DNA of 64,000 nt from Dama dama (GCF_033118175.1 NC_083694.1:35983608-36047607), one strand, 5' to 3'; counted from the stretch's first letter, positions 45,650 to 57,952 are shown. The notes: a model not told the origin generated them from the sequence alone. Made by a program: numbers and translations.

Positions 45650-46075
45650 AGATCGTCTTGTTTCTTGAACAGGTTGTGCTGCAATTGTAGGGTGATTCAT
45701 ACTACTGACTCATCTTGGCTTTTCCTTAGCAGTTTTGATCAGATTTACTTCAAGAAGGAACTAAAGAAATAGGCTGGTGCCCAGGTGGCCAACCCGGCCT
45801 GTAAAAGAATCTTTTCCTCTGGATGCAATGGTTGTCTTGCAGCCCACATTTTTGTTATTCTCAAAGCAATATAATGACTAGAGAACATTTTACAAATAGA
45901 AGTGACAGGCATTCTGTTCAAGACACGACTTATATTCTAACCACTGAGCACTTGCTTTTTTAGAGAGGGAGTTCTTATTACTACTGACTATTTTCTGACA
46001 ATAAAATAAACAGTGTTTGCTTGGCTTTCTAACAACACTCCAGTGTAACCATGGGCACTCTTTAAGTATTTATTG
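45650..46075. other. Unassigned intron sequence
   Basis: Nothing recognisable in the 430 bp after the FMO2 donor. Confidence 0.4.
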
Positions 46076-46150
46076 TTATTGTTCAGTTATTCAGTCGTGT
46101 CCAAGTCTGCAACCCCATGGACTGCAGCACACCAGGCTTTCCTATCCTCT
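46076..46150 (-). mobile_element. Bov-tA/BovB tail fragment, antisense
   Basis: 'gttcagttattcagtcgtgt' and 'ccatggactgcagcacacca' are the reversed BovB-type end; about 75 bp. Confidence 0.75.
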
Positions 46151-46239
46151 AAGTATACTATACTGTTTATACATATAAAAGGATATATTTTTATACCTTT
46201 ATATGTATAAAAGTATATACGTATAAAAGTATGCTTATA

Positions 46240-46447
46240 AAACAGATCACCAGCCCAGGTGGGATGCACGAGACAAGTGCTCCGGCCTGGTGCACTGGGA
46301 AGACCCAGATGAATCGGGTGGAGAGGGAGGTGGGAGGGGGGATCGGGATTGGGAATACATGTAAATCCATGGCTGATTCATATCAATATATGACAAAACC
46401 CACTGGAAAAAAAAAATAAAAATAATAAAAAAAAAGAAAAAAAAAAA
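46240..46447 (+). mobile_element. Young L1 3' end insertion
   Basis: About 205 bp, nearly identical to 39421-39630: only two substitutions outside the tail (G/T near 46310 and G/A near 46388). It sits in a TATA/AAGTATA-rich stretch, so its target duplication (AAAAGTAT... on both sides) cannot be delimited. Confidence 0.88.
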
Positions 46448-46624
46448 GTATATACTTTTATACTATACTATACTTTTTAACTATATTTTACTCATTAAAT
46501 TTATTCCATTAGTCAAACTCAAATATTGGTAATACTAGCTGTCCTTCAAAATTTGTATAAAAATTAAAGAAAGATACAAAGATAGATAGCTATAAAGATT
46601 TATAATTATTTCTTCCCATAATCT

Positions 46625-46825
46625 TTTAAGTAAATAATTAGCTGGCCATCTCCTAGGGGTGAGACCTTGGGCAAGTTATTTACATTCCTGTGTCAGTTTT
46701 CTCAGCTATATAATGAGCTATATAATGAGGAACAACAGAAAAGTATGATTATCTCATAGTGCTGTTTTAAAGATAAAGGGAGATAATTTATGCAAAGAAC
46801 TTCAAATATGGCAAACATTAGTTAC
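46625..46825 (+). mobile_element. MIR SINE
   Basis: 'gagaccttgggcaagttatt', then 'ctcatagtgctgttttaaag' and 'gcaaagaacttcaaatatgg' follow the MIR core and 3' order. Confidence 0.75.
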
Positions 46826-46829
46826 GATA

Positions 46830-46955
46830 CCTACATTCATATTTTATAGACAAGCAAACAGAAGCTGAGGGAGGTTAAATGACTGGTCACTCAGCTGTAG
46901 GAACCGATATTCAAACCTTAGTCTCTGACACCTAAGCAGGAGCCCCTACTTATAA
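46830..46955 (-). mobile_element. MIR SINE, antisense
   Basis: 'attttatagacaagcaaaca', 'gaggttaaatgactggtcac', 'tcaaaccttagtctctgaca' are the reversed MIR head and core. Confidence 0.7.
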
Positions 46956-47580
46956 CCATAATTTGCATTCCTTCTCAGAAAGATTAAACAAACTTTTATC
47001 TCAGAACTCAAGAGCAGTGACTTTCAGATTATGTATCAAGTACATCCAAATGAGATATTAAAACTGGTGGAAACACTCCAGACACAAGTGAAAGATTTTG
47101 AGTGCATGAAAGCAGATTCTCACACCAGCAGAGACCATCCAAAGGGCTCTCACTACAAGGTGACTCATCAAGGAGATGGCAAGAACATCTAACATGTGTG
47201 CTTTCCCAGTTCAAAATGAGTCTCGTGCCAAAAGGAATTTTTTAACATTGGGTTTCTCAACTGTATATAATTATAAGACATGCCTAGAAGGTTTCTTAAA
47301 GATATGGATTTTTGAACACCAGCCCAGACTTACTGAATCAAAATCTTTTGAGACAGGGAATCTATTTTTAACATGAGTCCCAAATGAATCCTATGATGAG
47401 ACAAGGTCAGCAAACATTGCTCAAATACCAAACAAAAATATCTGTGTTTTCAACCATTCAAGCATACTCAGAGATAATGATGAAGATGTTGATCCTTATA
47501 AAAAACAGGTAACTTTTCTGATGGAAAACAGCTTGAATCACATTCATTTCTTACTAACAACTAATCATTAGAATCATTAT
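46956..47580. other. Unassigned intron sequence with a possible MER5-like piece
   Basis: 47245-47400 ('gggtttctcaactgtatata' ... 'cccagacttactgaatcaaa') looks like a diverged MER5-type hAT element; the rest is unrecognised. Confidence 0.4.
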
Positions 47581-47591
47581 AGCTTTACCTG

Positions 47592-47864
47592 CGGAGAAGG
47601 CAATGGCATCCCACTCCAGTACTCTTGCCTGGAAAATCCCATGGACGGAGGAGCCTGGTAGGCTGCAGTCCATGGGGTTGCTAAGAGTCGGACACGACTG
47701 AGCGACTTTACTTTCACGTTTCACTTTCATGCATTGGAGAAGGAAATGGCAACCCACTCCAGTGTTCTTGCCTGGAGAATCCCAGGGATGGGGGAGCCTG
47801 GTGGACTGCCGTCTATGGGGTCACACGGAGCCGCACATGACTGAAGTGACTTAGCAGCAGCAGC
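47592..47864 (+). mobile_element. Bov-A2 SINE (dimer)
   Basis: Two BovA units joined by the linker 'tttcactttcatgcattgga', ending in an AGC-repeat tail. An exact 11-bp duplication, AGCTTTACCTG, lies at 47581-47591 and 47865-47875. Confidence 0.94.
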
Positions 47865-49249
47865 AGCTTTACCTGAGAGGGTGATATGATTAAATGGAAA
47901 TTTCTGTCTTACCCAAGGATGTGTTATTTTGCCTACTCTGGGTTCACATATAGATTCCATTTCAGATATTTTCCCCAGGTAGATTTTTTTTCACCTAAGA
48001 AACATGAAATTTCAATAAGTCCATGTTTAATGATAAATTTGTCATTGCTTTGTTTTATTACCCAATTTGGGATTTACTATCAAAGAGCCAAATGTCTCTT
48101 ATTTAATTATCATTAACTTGGATACAGAAGAGTAAGAGTTATTTTGAGAGGTCTATCAAAAATATGACTTGATGGGTTCAAGCAGTACAAGAAGGCAGTG
48201 TAGGAAGATCCTGAACTCACTTCCTCCCATGTACACAACAAATCCTCAGCTAAATATGGAACAACTCTCTCTGGGAAGGACCTGAAAATGAACTGAAAAG
48301 CCTGCCACAACAAAGAATAAAGGGGCTGCATTGAGACAGGTAGGAGAAGCAAAGGCATCATCTTTCCCAAAACCCCATCCTTGGCAGAGCAACCCACATG
48401 CAGGAGGGATCTCATGAACCGAGCACTTCTCCCTGAAAAGCGAAGGGTTTGTGCCCCACATCAGGCTCCCCAACCCTTGGGACCTGCACTGGAGAGACCA
48501 GCCTCCAAAAAGTCTGGCTTTGAAAAGCAAAAGGGCTTTCATCTAAGAGAATATTAGGCTTGTAGGGAATGGGGATTCTGCTCTTAAAGAGCTCATGCAC
48601 AGACTCATTTGCCCTGGAGTCCAGCACAAAGGCAGCAGTGTGGGAAGTGCCTAGACCATATGTGAAGGGGTTTCATTTACTAGTCCTAGGGCATCTGCCT
48701 AGGTGCAGGAACTCGTTGGGCCTGTCGGTGGAGATGGAGGCACTGCCAGAACCAGTTTTGCATTCTCCCCTCCATTACTATCACTGTTTGCTGATCGCTG
48801 CACCCTGCCCACGCACTGCTCCTTTGGTCCTACTAAAACCTGCTAAACAAGCAGCCTGACCCCCAAGTCACTCCCAGGGCTCCACCGAAGCTGGTGGACA
48901 GGTGCAGACCACACAGTGGATGCCTCTGGCATACTTGGCTCTGAAGACCAGCACAGGGTGGACTCTGTTCTGGGTTCCACAGACTGACAAAAAAAGGAGA
49001 CAGAGAGTTCTTGGCACCTCAATAACCGGGACCTATTAAAAACTTTGACTGGTTAGACACTCAGAAGGCTTGAGAGACAGCCAAGGATTAGGGCAAGGTA
49101 AAATGATAAGTTTCTTCTCTTACACAAGGCCACTTCCTCAATACTGGGTGAGATAGCTGTTTCACCTGGTACATAGAAACAAACACAGAGACAGAGAAAT
49201 GTTTCAAATGAAAAAACAATAAAACCCCAGAAAAAAATAATAATAATGA

Positions 49250-49372
49250 GGCCTATATGGGAAAAGAATATTAAAAAAAAAAAAGTAGATATATGTATAA
49301 CTGAATCACTTTGTTGTACACCTGAAACTAACACAACATTATAAATCAACTATATGCCAATAAAAATTTTTT
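49250..49372 (+). mobile_element. L1 3' end inserted into the L1 5' region
   Basis: 'cctatatgggaaaagaatat' to 'caactatatgccaataaaaa' is the artiodactyl L1 terminus of about 120 bp, lying between 5' UTR and ORF1 sequence. Confidence 0.7.
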
Positions 49373-50149
49373 AAACTTAATGAAACAAGATATATAATTT
49401 ATCTGTAAAGCGCTAAAAGCCATAGTCATAAAAACACTGAAAAGAATGAATGAACACAGCAAGAAGTTCAGCAGAAAGATAGAAAAGTACCAAACAGAAG
49501 TCTTAGAGCTGAAGAATACGTCATAGCTAAACTGAAGAATATACTAAAGAGGTTCAGCAGCAGACTAGATGAAGCAAAGAAAGAATCAATGATCTGGAAG
49601 ACAGGGTAGTGGAGTTCACCAAAACAGAGCAGCAAAAAGAATTTACAAAGTGAAGACAGCTTAAGGGACCTACGGGACAGCATCAGATGGAGTAACATCC
49701 GGATTGTAGATGTCTCAGGAGAAGAGGGAGAGAAGGGCACAGAAAACTTATTTGCAGAAATAATGGCTGAAAACAACCCCAACCTAGGGAAGGAAACAGA
49801 TGTCTGTCAGAATGGCTATCATTTAAACACACACACACACAAATAACAAATGTTGGCAAAGATGTGGAGAAAAGGGAACTTCCATACACTATTAGCAGAA
49901 ATGTAGATTGGTGCATGCAGCCACGGTGGAAAACAGTACAGAGGTTTCTCAAAAAACTAAACTAGAACTACCATATGACCCAGCAATACCATTTCTGATT
50001 ATGTAATCTGAAAGAAACAAAAATACACTAATTCAAAAAGATACATGCACCCCAATGTTCATAGCAGCATTATATACAATTGGCAGGATATGGAAGCAAC
50101 CTAAGTATGCATCAACAGATGAATGGATAAAGAAGATGTGATGTGTGTG

Positions 50150-50156
50150 TGTATAC

Positions 50157-50200
<44 letters not shown>
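50150..50200. repeat. (TA)n/(TG)n microsatellite
   Basis: TGTG then about 15 TA units then CACATATA, within L1 3' UTR. Confidence 0.85.
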
Positions 50201-50495
50201 TACATTGAAATATTATTTAGCCATAAAAAATAATAAAATTTTGCCATTTGCAACAATATGAATGGACTTGGAGAGTATGTGCTAAGTGAAATGTCAGACA
50301 GAAAAACAAATACTATACGATTTCACTTATATGTAGAATATAAAAAATAAAGCAAACTGTCAAATATAACAAAACAGAAACAGACTCACTGCTATAGAGA
50401 ACAAACCAGTGGTTACCAATAGTGAGAGGGAGGATGGGAAGGGGAAAAGGAGTAGGAGATTAGGAGGTACAAACTGTTCGGTAGAAAATAAACTA

Positions 50496-50622
50496 TTGTT
50501 GTTTAGATGCGAAGTTGTGTCCAGCTCTTCTGCGACCCCATGGACTGTAACCCATGAGACTCCTCTATCCATGGGATTTTCCAGACAAGAATACTGGAGT
50601 GGGTTGCCATTTCCTTCTCCAT
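50496..50622 (-). mobile_element. Bov-tA fragment, antisense
   Basis: The BovB-type end and middle block in reverse ('gaccccatggactgtaaccc', 'ggagtgggttgccatttcct'); the head is missing. Confidence 0.82.
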
Positions 50623-50834
50623 AAATAAGCTGTAGTGAAGATTCTATAACTATAAATGGCGTATAATCTTTAAAAATTCTGAGCCACTATGTTATATACC
50701 TGAAACTTACATAATATTTTACAACAAATAAAACTCAATTTCAAAAATATTTTAAACAAAAGTGGTTAGAAAACTATAACTACAATGATTATCTAAAGGA
50801 CACACAGAAAAGATATAAAATGTGACATTAAAAC

Positions 50835-50965
50835 ATAAAATGTGGGGGGTAATATGGACATGGCTGAGTATGACTGAGTCCCTTTGCTATCCACCCGAAA
50901 CTATCACAACATTATTGACTGGCTGTACTCCAATACAAAATAAAAAGTTTAATAAAAAATAAAAT
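50835..50965 (+). mobile_element. Artiodactyl L1 3' end
   Basis: 'gagtatgactgagtcccttt', 'gaaactatcacaacattatt', 'ctgtactccaatacaaaata' and an AAAAATAAA tail. Confidence 0.75.
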
Positions 50966-51377
50966 AGACACTGAAAAAGCAATAGAAAATATCAGTAAAA
51001 GAGTTGATTCTTTAAAAAAAAAAAAAGAGTTGATTCTTTGAAAAATAAACAAAATTTATAAAACTTTAAGTAAAAAAGAGGATTCAAATTAGTAAAATTA
51101 GAAAAAAAGAAGAGTCAAAACAAATACCAAAGAAGTACAAATGATCATAAAATACTACTATGAATAATTATATGTCAACAAATTGGACAACCTAGAAAAT
51201 ATGGACAAATGCCTAGAAACATGCAATCTTCTAAGACTAAATCATGAAGAAACAGAAAATCTAAACAGGCTGTTACTAGTAAGGAGATTGAATCAGTGAC
51301 TAAAACAAACAAAAAAACTCAACAAAAGTCCAAGACCAGATGGTTTCACTGATGAAATACACCAAGCATTCAAATCC

Positions 51378-51907
51378 TTTCTCCTTGAAAGAAAAGTTAT
51401 GACCAACCTAGAAAGCGTATTAAAAAGCAGAGACATTACTTTGCCAACAAAAATCTGTCTAGTCAAAGCTTTGATTTTTCCAGTAGTCATGTATGGATGT
51501 GAGAGCTGGACTCTAAAGAAAGCTGAGCGCCAAAGAATTGATGCTTTTGAACTGTGGTGTTGGAGAAGACTCGTGAGAGTCCCTTGGACTGCAAGGTGAT
51601 CAAGCCAGTCAATCCAAAAGGAAATCAACCCTGAATATTCATTGGAAGGACTGATGCTGAAGCTCCAATACTTTGGTCACTTGATGCAAAGAGCTGACTC
51701 ATTGAGAAAGACCCTGATGCTGGGAAAGATTGAAGGCGGGAGGAGAAGGGGACAACAGAGGATGAGATGGTTGGATGGCATCACCGACTCGATGGACATG
51801 AGTTTGTATAAGCTCCAGGAGTAGGTGATGGACAAGGAAGCCTGGCGTGCTGCAGTCCATGGGGTTGCAAAGAGTCAGACACGACTGAGCGAACTGAACT
51901 GAACTGA
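51378..51907 (+). mobile_element. BovB 3' fragment in L1
   Basis: A 530-bp BovB end, starting at 'ctccttgaaagaaaagttat' and closing with GAACTGAACTGA. The encoded C-terminal domain is open in two frames ('TWTLKKAER'-like and 'DGITDSMDMS'). No clear duplication flanks it, and about 1 kb of the host L1 is absent at the junction. Confidence 0.88.
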
Positions 51908-53360
51908 TAAAAAGATCCTGAATAGTGAAAGCAATCTTGAGAAAGAATAGCAAAGCTGGAGGCATCACACTCTCTGATTTCAAACTATTACAAAGCTTTA
52001 GTAGTCAGGAAATAGTATTGTACTGTCATAAAAAAATAGCACGTAAGTCAATGGAAATGAACAGACAGTCCAGAAATAAAGCCACATATATAGGGTCAAT
52101 TAATTTACAACTCAAGAATACACAATGGGGCAAGAATAGTCTTTCCAATAAATTGTGTGGGAAAAACTGAATAGCCACTGTGAAAGACTGAAACTGGATC
52201 ACTATCTTACACAACACACAAAACTGGCTCAGAATGGATCAAAGACTTGAACACAAGATCAGAAACCATAAAACTCCTAGAAAAAAAATGGAAGAAGTAA
52301 GCTTCTTGACATCAGTCTTGGTAATAATTTTTTTGTATCTGACTTGAAAACAATTGCAACAAAAGCAAAAATGAACAAATGGAACTCCATCAAACTAAAA
52401 AGCTTCTGCACAATAAAGGAAACTGTTAGCAAAATAAAAGCACAACCTACTGAATGAGATAAGATATTTGAAAATCATATATCTGATAAGGTGTTAATAT
52501 TCAAAACATATAAACACTCATACAACTCAGTAACAAAAACAAACAATCCAATTATAAAATGGGCAGAGAATCTGAATAGACAGTGTTCCAAAGAAGACAT
52601 ACAGATGGGCAACAGATACATGAAAATATGCTCAATGTCACTAATCATCAGGGAAATGCAAATTAAAAACACAACAAGATATCACCTCCCATGTGTCAGA
52701 ATGGCTATTATCAAAAGGATAATAAATAACAAGTGTTGGTGAGGATACTGAGAAAAGAAAATCCTTGTGCATTACTGGTGGAAATGTAAAATGGTGCAGC
52801 CACTATGGAAAACAGTATGGAGGTTCCTCAAAATATTAAAAATAGAGCTACCAATAATAATCAAGGAACTCTTGTTCTGAGTATTTATCTGAAGACAACA
52901 AAAACACTAATTGGAAACGATATAATGCACCCCCATATTCACTGCCACATTATTTACAACAGCCAAGATAGGGGAAAAACCTAAGTGTCCATCAATAGAT
53001 AAATGGATGTGGTACACATTGGATTACTGTTCAGCAATAAAACAGAATGAAATCTTGCCATTTGCAACATTATGAATAGACCTTGGGTATTACACTAAGT
53101 AAAAATAATTAAGACAGAGAAAGACAAATACCATATCATTTCACTTATATGTGGAATCTAAAACATAAGCAAAATGAAACTCATAAATACAAAGAACAGA
53201 TTGGTTGACAGAGGGTAGGGGATTGGGGAATGGGTGAATGAGATCAGGAGGGTACAAAATTCCATTTATAAAATAAATGTCATGCATATAAATGTCATGC
53301 ATATATAGTTTGGAACTATAGTTCAAAATATTGTATTACAAGTTTAAAAGTTACTAAGAG

Positions 53361-53455
53361 GACTTCCCTGGTATGTGGCATGGGTTCAATCCCTGGTGGG
53401 AGAACTGAGATCTCACATGCCATGAGATGTGGCCAAAAATAAATAAAGATTGCTA
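53361..53455 (+). mobile_element. CHR-type SINE, partial
   Basis: 'gacttccctggtatgtggca', 'ggttcaatccctggtgggag', 'atgtggccaaaaataaataa' form a short CHR copy with an internal deletion. Confidence 0.78.
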
Positions 53456-53770
53456 AGAAAGTAAATCTTAAAAGTTCTCAAGAAAAAAAACTTCATAACT
53501 TTTTATCATGACAAATGAGAAATAAGACTTACTGTGGTGATCATTTCACAATGCATACAAATGTCAACCATTATGTCCTACATCTGAAATTAATACAATT
53601 TTGTATGCCAATTATGCTTCAATTAATATATATATATATGATTTGATTAATTCCAGGAAGATGCCTTCTGCCCCAAAATATTTCTCCTGCTATCACATTC
53701 CTGATGTCTAAAATTTCAGAATTAGAGATATCATCCTGTGGGATAGAAGAGTTAGGTTAAAATTTGAATT

Positions 53771-54174
53771 AATTCAGTTCAGTTCAGTCACTCAGTTGTA
53801 TCCAACTCTTTGCAACCCCATGGACTGCAGTATGCCAAGCTTCCCTGTCCATCACCAACTCCCGGAGTTTACTCAAACTCATGTCCATCGAGTGGGTGAT
53901 GCCATCCAACCATCTCATTTTCTGTTGTCCCCTTCTCCTCCGCCTTCAATCTTTTCCAGCATTAGGGTCTTTTCAAACAAGTCAGTTCTTCGCATCGGGT
54001 GGCCAAAGTACTGGAGTTTCGGCTTCAGCATCAGTCCTTCCAATGAATAGTCAGGACCGATTTCCTTTAGGATGGACTGACTGGATCTCCTTGCTGTCCA
54101 AGGGACTCTCAAGAGTCTTCTCCAACACCACAGTTCAAAAGCATCAATTCTTTGGCGCTCAGCTTTATAGTCCA
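53771..54174 (-). mobile_element. BovB 3' fragment, antisense
   Basis: A 404-bp BovB terminus in reverse from CAGTTCAGTTCAGTCACTCA to 'gcgctcagctttatagtcca'. It encodes part of the C-terminal domain on the - strand. Confidence 0.9.
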
Positions 54175-54534
54175 AGCCTTATTAGATATAAAATGTTCAA
54201 GTATATAGCTCCCTGGCACTTGCAACAATATCACATTTCAAACCTCCCTTAAAACTATATCCATGAGATAAATACAAACAATTTCTCTACCCAAAGAAAA
54301 CAAAGTCTTCACTGAAGAGTGAAACATACAATAAGCAAAATTTCACAGGCCTCCAATGGGATCACATGAGGGTCTGGATTTCCAGGAGACAGTAGTTTCA
54401 AGGAAGGAGCTGCTGAAACTGCTGCTGGAGCCTCCACACCCACTTCCAGCAAAATTTGCCTCTCCACAACTCTACCAATCAGAATCAATGTTAAAATATG
54501 TTACTCTTTAACTTCTATAGTTACACACAATTAT
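54175..54534. other. Unassigned intron sequence
   Basis: No repeat or exon recognised. Confidence 0.35.
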
Positions 54535-54630
54535 CCTCACTTAACATATGAAGAGTTTAGGATAAATAACTTGCCCAAGGGAATATAGGTAGTGGGAAAA
54601 TAATAAAAATGAAAGTCTGAATCAATCACA
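54535..54630 (-). mobile_element. MIR-like fragment
   Basis: 'attatcctcacttaacatat' and 'aacttgcccaagggaatata' fit an antisense MIR; diverged. Confidence 0.5.
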
Positions 54631-54756
54631 CAAAAATCACTCCCCTCAAAAAATTTATGGTCAATTCATTTTACACTTTCCCACTATAGCTTGTGCTCAC
54701 TAGGTTTGAATGCTGCACCTCTCTACTAAAGGTTTAATGTGCACTAGCTTTTTCAG

Positions 54757-55034
54757 TGGAGAAGGCAATAGCACCCCACTCCAGTACTCTTGCCTAGAAA
54801 ATCCCTGGACGGAGGAGCCTGGTAGGCTGCAGTCTATGGGGTCGCTAGGAGTCAGACACGACTAAGCGACTTCACTTTCACTTTTCACTTTCATGCATTG
54901 GAGAAGGAAATGGCAACCCACTCCAGAGTTCTTGCCTGGAGAATCCCAGGGATGGGGGAGCCTGGTGGGCTGCTGTCTATGGGGTCTCACAGAGTCGGAC
55001 ACGACTGAAGTGACTTAGCAGCAGCAGCAGCAGC
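54757..55034 (+). mobile_element. Bov-A2 SINE (dimer)
   Basis: The same dimer structure as at 47592, with a longer AGC tail (six units). An exact 11-bp duplication, AGCTTTTTCAG, lies at 54746-54756 and 55035-55045. Confidence 0.94.
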
Positions 55035-55045
55035 AGCTTTTTCAG

Positions 55046-55559
55046 TATTTGCAAAGCTAATGCTATCATTTATATAATTATTTGCATATGAATTATCTCA
55101 TTCTATACTCACAATACATTAGTTTTCATTAATTCTAACTTAAAAGTGAGAAAGCCAAAGTAAGTGATTTGCCTATAGTAACTAATAAGTGGTAGATGAT
55201 AATAAGGTGACATAATAAGATGTCTTAGAACCAGCCACAATATTGAGGTTAAACTTATATATGTTTACCCTTATGCTTCATCTCACATAATTCTAAAGAT
55301 GAATACTAAACTTGGGATCAATTAAAACTCCTGTGTGTTTTTCATCTGAATTATTTATTGATGACTTGGGTCACTATTATCCTATCTTTGTAAAAACTAA
55401 TTTTTTAATCTTTTTTTTTATTCACTTCAATTTTTTAATCTTAATTACAGGATTTCACATTTGTGCATGTTAGACATTATTTAGTTGGTTTTATTCTTAG
55501 CCAAAGAGTGTTTATATGAAGTTTCAATCTTCTGTTAAGTTTTCTATGTTGAATAATAT
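55046..55559. other. Unassigned intron sequence, weak MIR-like part
   Basis: 55060-55230 ('gaattatctcattctatact', 'agtgatttgcctatagtaac') may be an antisense MIR. The stretch at 55507-55529 recurs at 56780. Confidence 0.4.
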
Positions 55560-56765
55560 TAGAATATTTACTCACACCATATAAAAAATTAAACTCAAAA
55601 TGGATTAAAGACCTAAATATAAGACCTGAAACCATAAAACTCCCAAAAAAGAACATAGGCAGAACACTCTTTGATATAAATTATAGCATATTTTTTTATT
55701 TGTCTAAGGCAAAGAAAACAGAAGCAAAAATAAACAAATGAGACCTAATAAAACTTCAAGGCTTTTGCACAAAATGAAAAGACGATCTACTGAATGGGTG
55801 AAAATAATTGCAAATGATATGACTGATAAGGGGTTAATATTCAAAATATATAAACAGCTCACACAACTCAGTATCAAAAAAAGAAGCAACCCAATTTAAA
55901 AATGGGCATAAGACTTGAATAAATATTTCTCTAAAGAAGACACACAGATGGCCTACAGGCATATGAAAAGATGTTTAACACTGCTAATCAGAGAAATGCA
56001 AATTAAAACCATAATGAGATATTACCTCACACCAGGGTGGCTATTACCAAAAAGACCACAAATAAGAAATGTTGGCAAGAATGTAGAACAAAGCTAACCC
56101 TTGTATACTGTTGGCGGGAATGTGTATTAGTACATTCACTGTGGAAAACAGTATGGAATTTCCTCAAAAAATTAAAAATAGAATTACTATGCAAAGCAGC
56201 AATTTCACTGCTGGGTATATATCCAAAAGCACAAATTCAAAAAGATACATGCACCCCAATGTTTATAACTGCCAAAATATGGAAGCAAATGAAATGTCCA
56301 TCAACAGATGAATGGATAAAGATGTGGCAATATACATAATGGAATACTACTCAGCCATAGAAAATAATGAAATTCTGGCACTTGCAATAACCTGGATGGA
56401 CTAGATAGTATTATACTTAGTGAAACAAGTCAGAGAAGGACAAATACTCTGTTATTGGTTATGTGTGTAACCTGAAAAATAAGACAAACGAATGTATATA
56501 ACAAAACAGAAACAGACACAGATAGAGAACAAACTAATGGTTACCAGCGGGGAGAGGCAAGAGAGGAGGGGCAAGTTAGGAGTATGGGACTAAGAGATAC
56601 AAGCTACCATGTATAAAATAAATAAGCTAAGCAACAAGGATATATTGTACAGCACAGGGAAATATAGCCATTATTTTGTAATAAGTTCTAATGGAGTACA
56701 GTCTATAAAAACACTGAATCACTCTCTGTACACCTGAAAGCAATATAATATTGTCAATCACCAAT
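55560..56765 (+). mobile_element. Older L1, ORF2 C-terminus and 3' UTR
   Basis: Starts near 'aactcaaaatggattaaaga', passes 'atgcaaattaaaaccataat' and the C-terminal 'ctgttggcgggaatgtgtat', and ends with the L1MA-like 'tctgtacacctgaaagcaat'. All frames are broken. Confidence 0.82.
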
Positions 56766-57321
56766 ACCTCACTTTCTTAAGTGTTTATTTGAAGCTTCAA
56801 TCCTGTGTCTAGTTTCTGTGCCTCCATACTTCGGGTATATACAAATTTGATCATCTGTATTTGTCTCCATCAAATTTACTGATTTAAATGTTGATAATAG
56901 ATGAGACTGTGAAGTAGACAACTGGGAAATCACCAAATGGAATTTCCCATATGGTGCCATTTTCACGCTGACCAAAACATGTACTTTCTTTATTCTATGC
57001 CTCACAGCCTCTCTTCTGTTTCAATTGGCATGTTTTTTTTTAACAGCACATTATGTTCATTTTAACATTAGACAGAACTAGCTTAGAACAAAGAGCCATT
57101 TCCTTCCCTGAAAAGATAACCGCCTTACCCTTGTTTTACTTTCGGAAGTTCTCTGATAAATGTATCACAGCATTATCCAATATATGTTTTTGTACACTGT
57201 TGTCCATTTAATAGAACCAAATTTAACATGTTAGATATTTGTAACTCTCCAGGAAAGCAAATATGAAGTACTGTGATTCTTAAGCCTCTTTACCAGCTGT
57301 TTAAGATATATTTTGATTGGT
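56766..57321. other. Unassigned intron sequence
   Basis: No gene or repeat recognised. The left end may be the right copy of a long duplication around the L1 (56780-56802). Confidence 0.4.
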
Positions 57322-57528
57322 GGTTTAGTCGCTCAGTCGTGTCTGACTCCTGTGACATCATGGACTATAGCCTGCCAGGCTCCTCTGTCTGTGGGATTCT
57401 CCAGGCAAGAACATTGGAGTGGGTTGCCATTTCCTTCTCCAAGGGATCTTGCTGACCCAGGAAGCGAACCTGGGTCTCCTGCACTGCAGGTAGATTCTTT
57501 ACCAACTGAGCTACAGAGGAAAGCCCTA
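57322..57528 (-). mobile_element. Bov-tA SINE, antisense
   Basis: Complete antisense copy. ATTTTGATTGGT (57310-57321) and ATTTTGATTAGT (57529-57540) form a 12-bp duplication with one mismatch. Confidence 0.92.
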
Positions 57529-57581
57529 ATTTTGATTAGTTTTCCATAATTTTTTTTAAAGAAGTAATGTTTACATGTATC

Positions 57582-57952
57582 AGTTCAGTTCAGTTCAGTT
57601 GTTCAGTTGTGTCTGACTCTTTGCAACCCCATGAATTGTAACATGCCAGGCCTCCCTGTCCATCACCAACTCCCAGAGTTTACTCAAACTCATGCCCATC
57701 GAGTTGGTGATGCCATCCAGCCATCTCATCCTCTGTCGTCCCCTTCTCCTCCTGCCCCCAATCCCTCCTAGCATCAGGGTCTTTTTCAATGAGTCAACTC
57801 TTCAGGTGAGGTCGCCAAAGTACTGGAGTTTCAGCTTCAGCATCAGTCCTTCCAATGAACACCCAGGACTGATCTCCTTTAGGATGGACTGGTTGGATCT
57901 CCTTGCAGTCCAAGGGACTCTCAAGAGTCTTCTCCAACACCACAGTTCAAAT
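57582..57952 (-). mobile_element. BovB 3' fragment, antisense
   Basis: About 370 bp of BovB end in reverse. ATGTAT on both sides (near 57574 and 57952) is a possible short duplication. The stretch is very similar to the corresponding part of the BovB at 25097. Confidence 0.9.

Larger units (their letters stand above)
48165..50740 (+). mobile_element. Rearranged older L1: 5' UTR and ORF1 joined to ORF2 end
   Basis: 48165-49160 has the character of an artiodactyl L1 5' UTR (GC-rich, no long frames), and 49430-49800 is ORF1 coiled coil, broken by stops. At about 49803 the sequence jumps to the ORF2 C-terminus ('cagaatggctatcatttaaa', 'ccatatgacccagcaatacc') and 3' UTR to about 50740. The intervening ORF1 end and most of ORF2 are missing. 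A Bov-tA fragment and another L1 3' end are nested in it. Confidence 0.72.
50966..53640 (+). mobile_element. Older L1 (ORF2 and 3' UTR) with nested BovB and CHR
   Basis: ORF2 linker and RT N-terminus sequence runs to about 51375. After the BovB the L1 resumes much further along ('cttgagaaagaatagcaaag', the region after the RT palm) and runs through the C-terminus to 'tatgccaattatgcttcaat' near 53620. All frames are broken. A CHR SINE lies near the 3' end. Confidence 0.78.
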
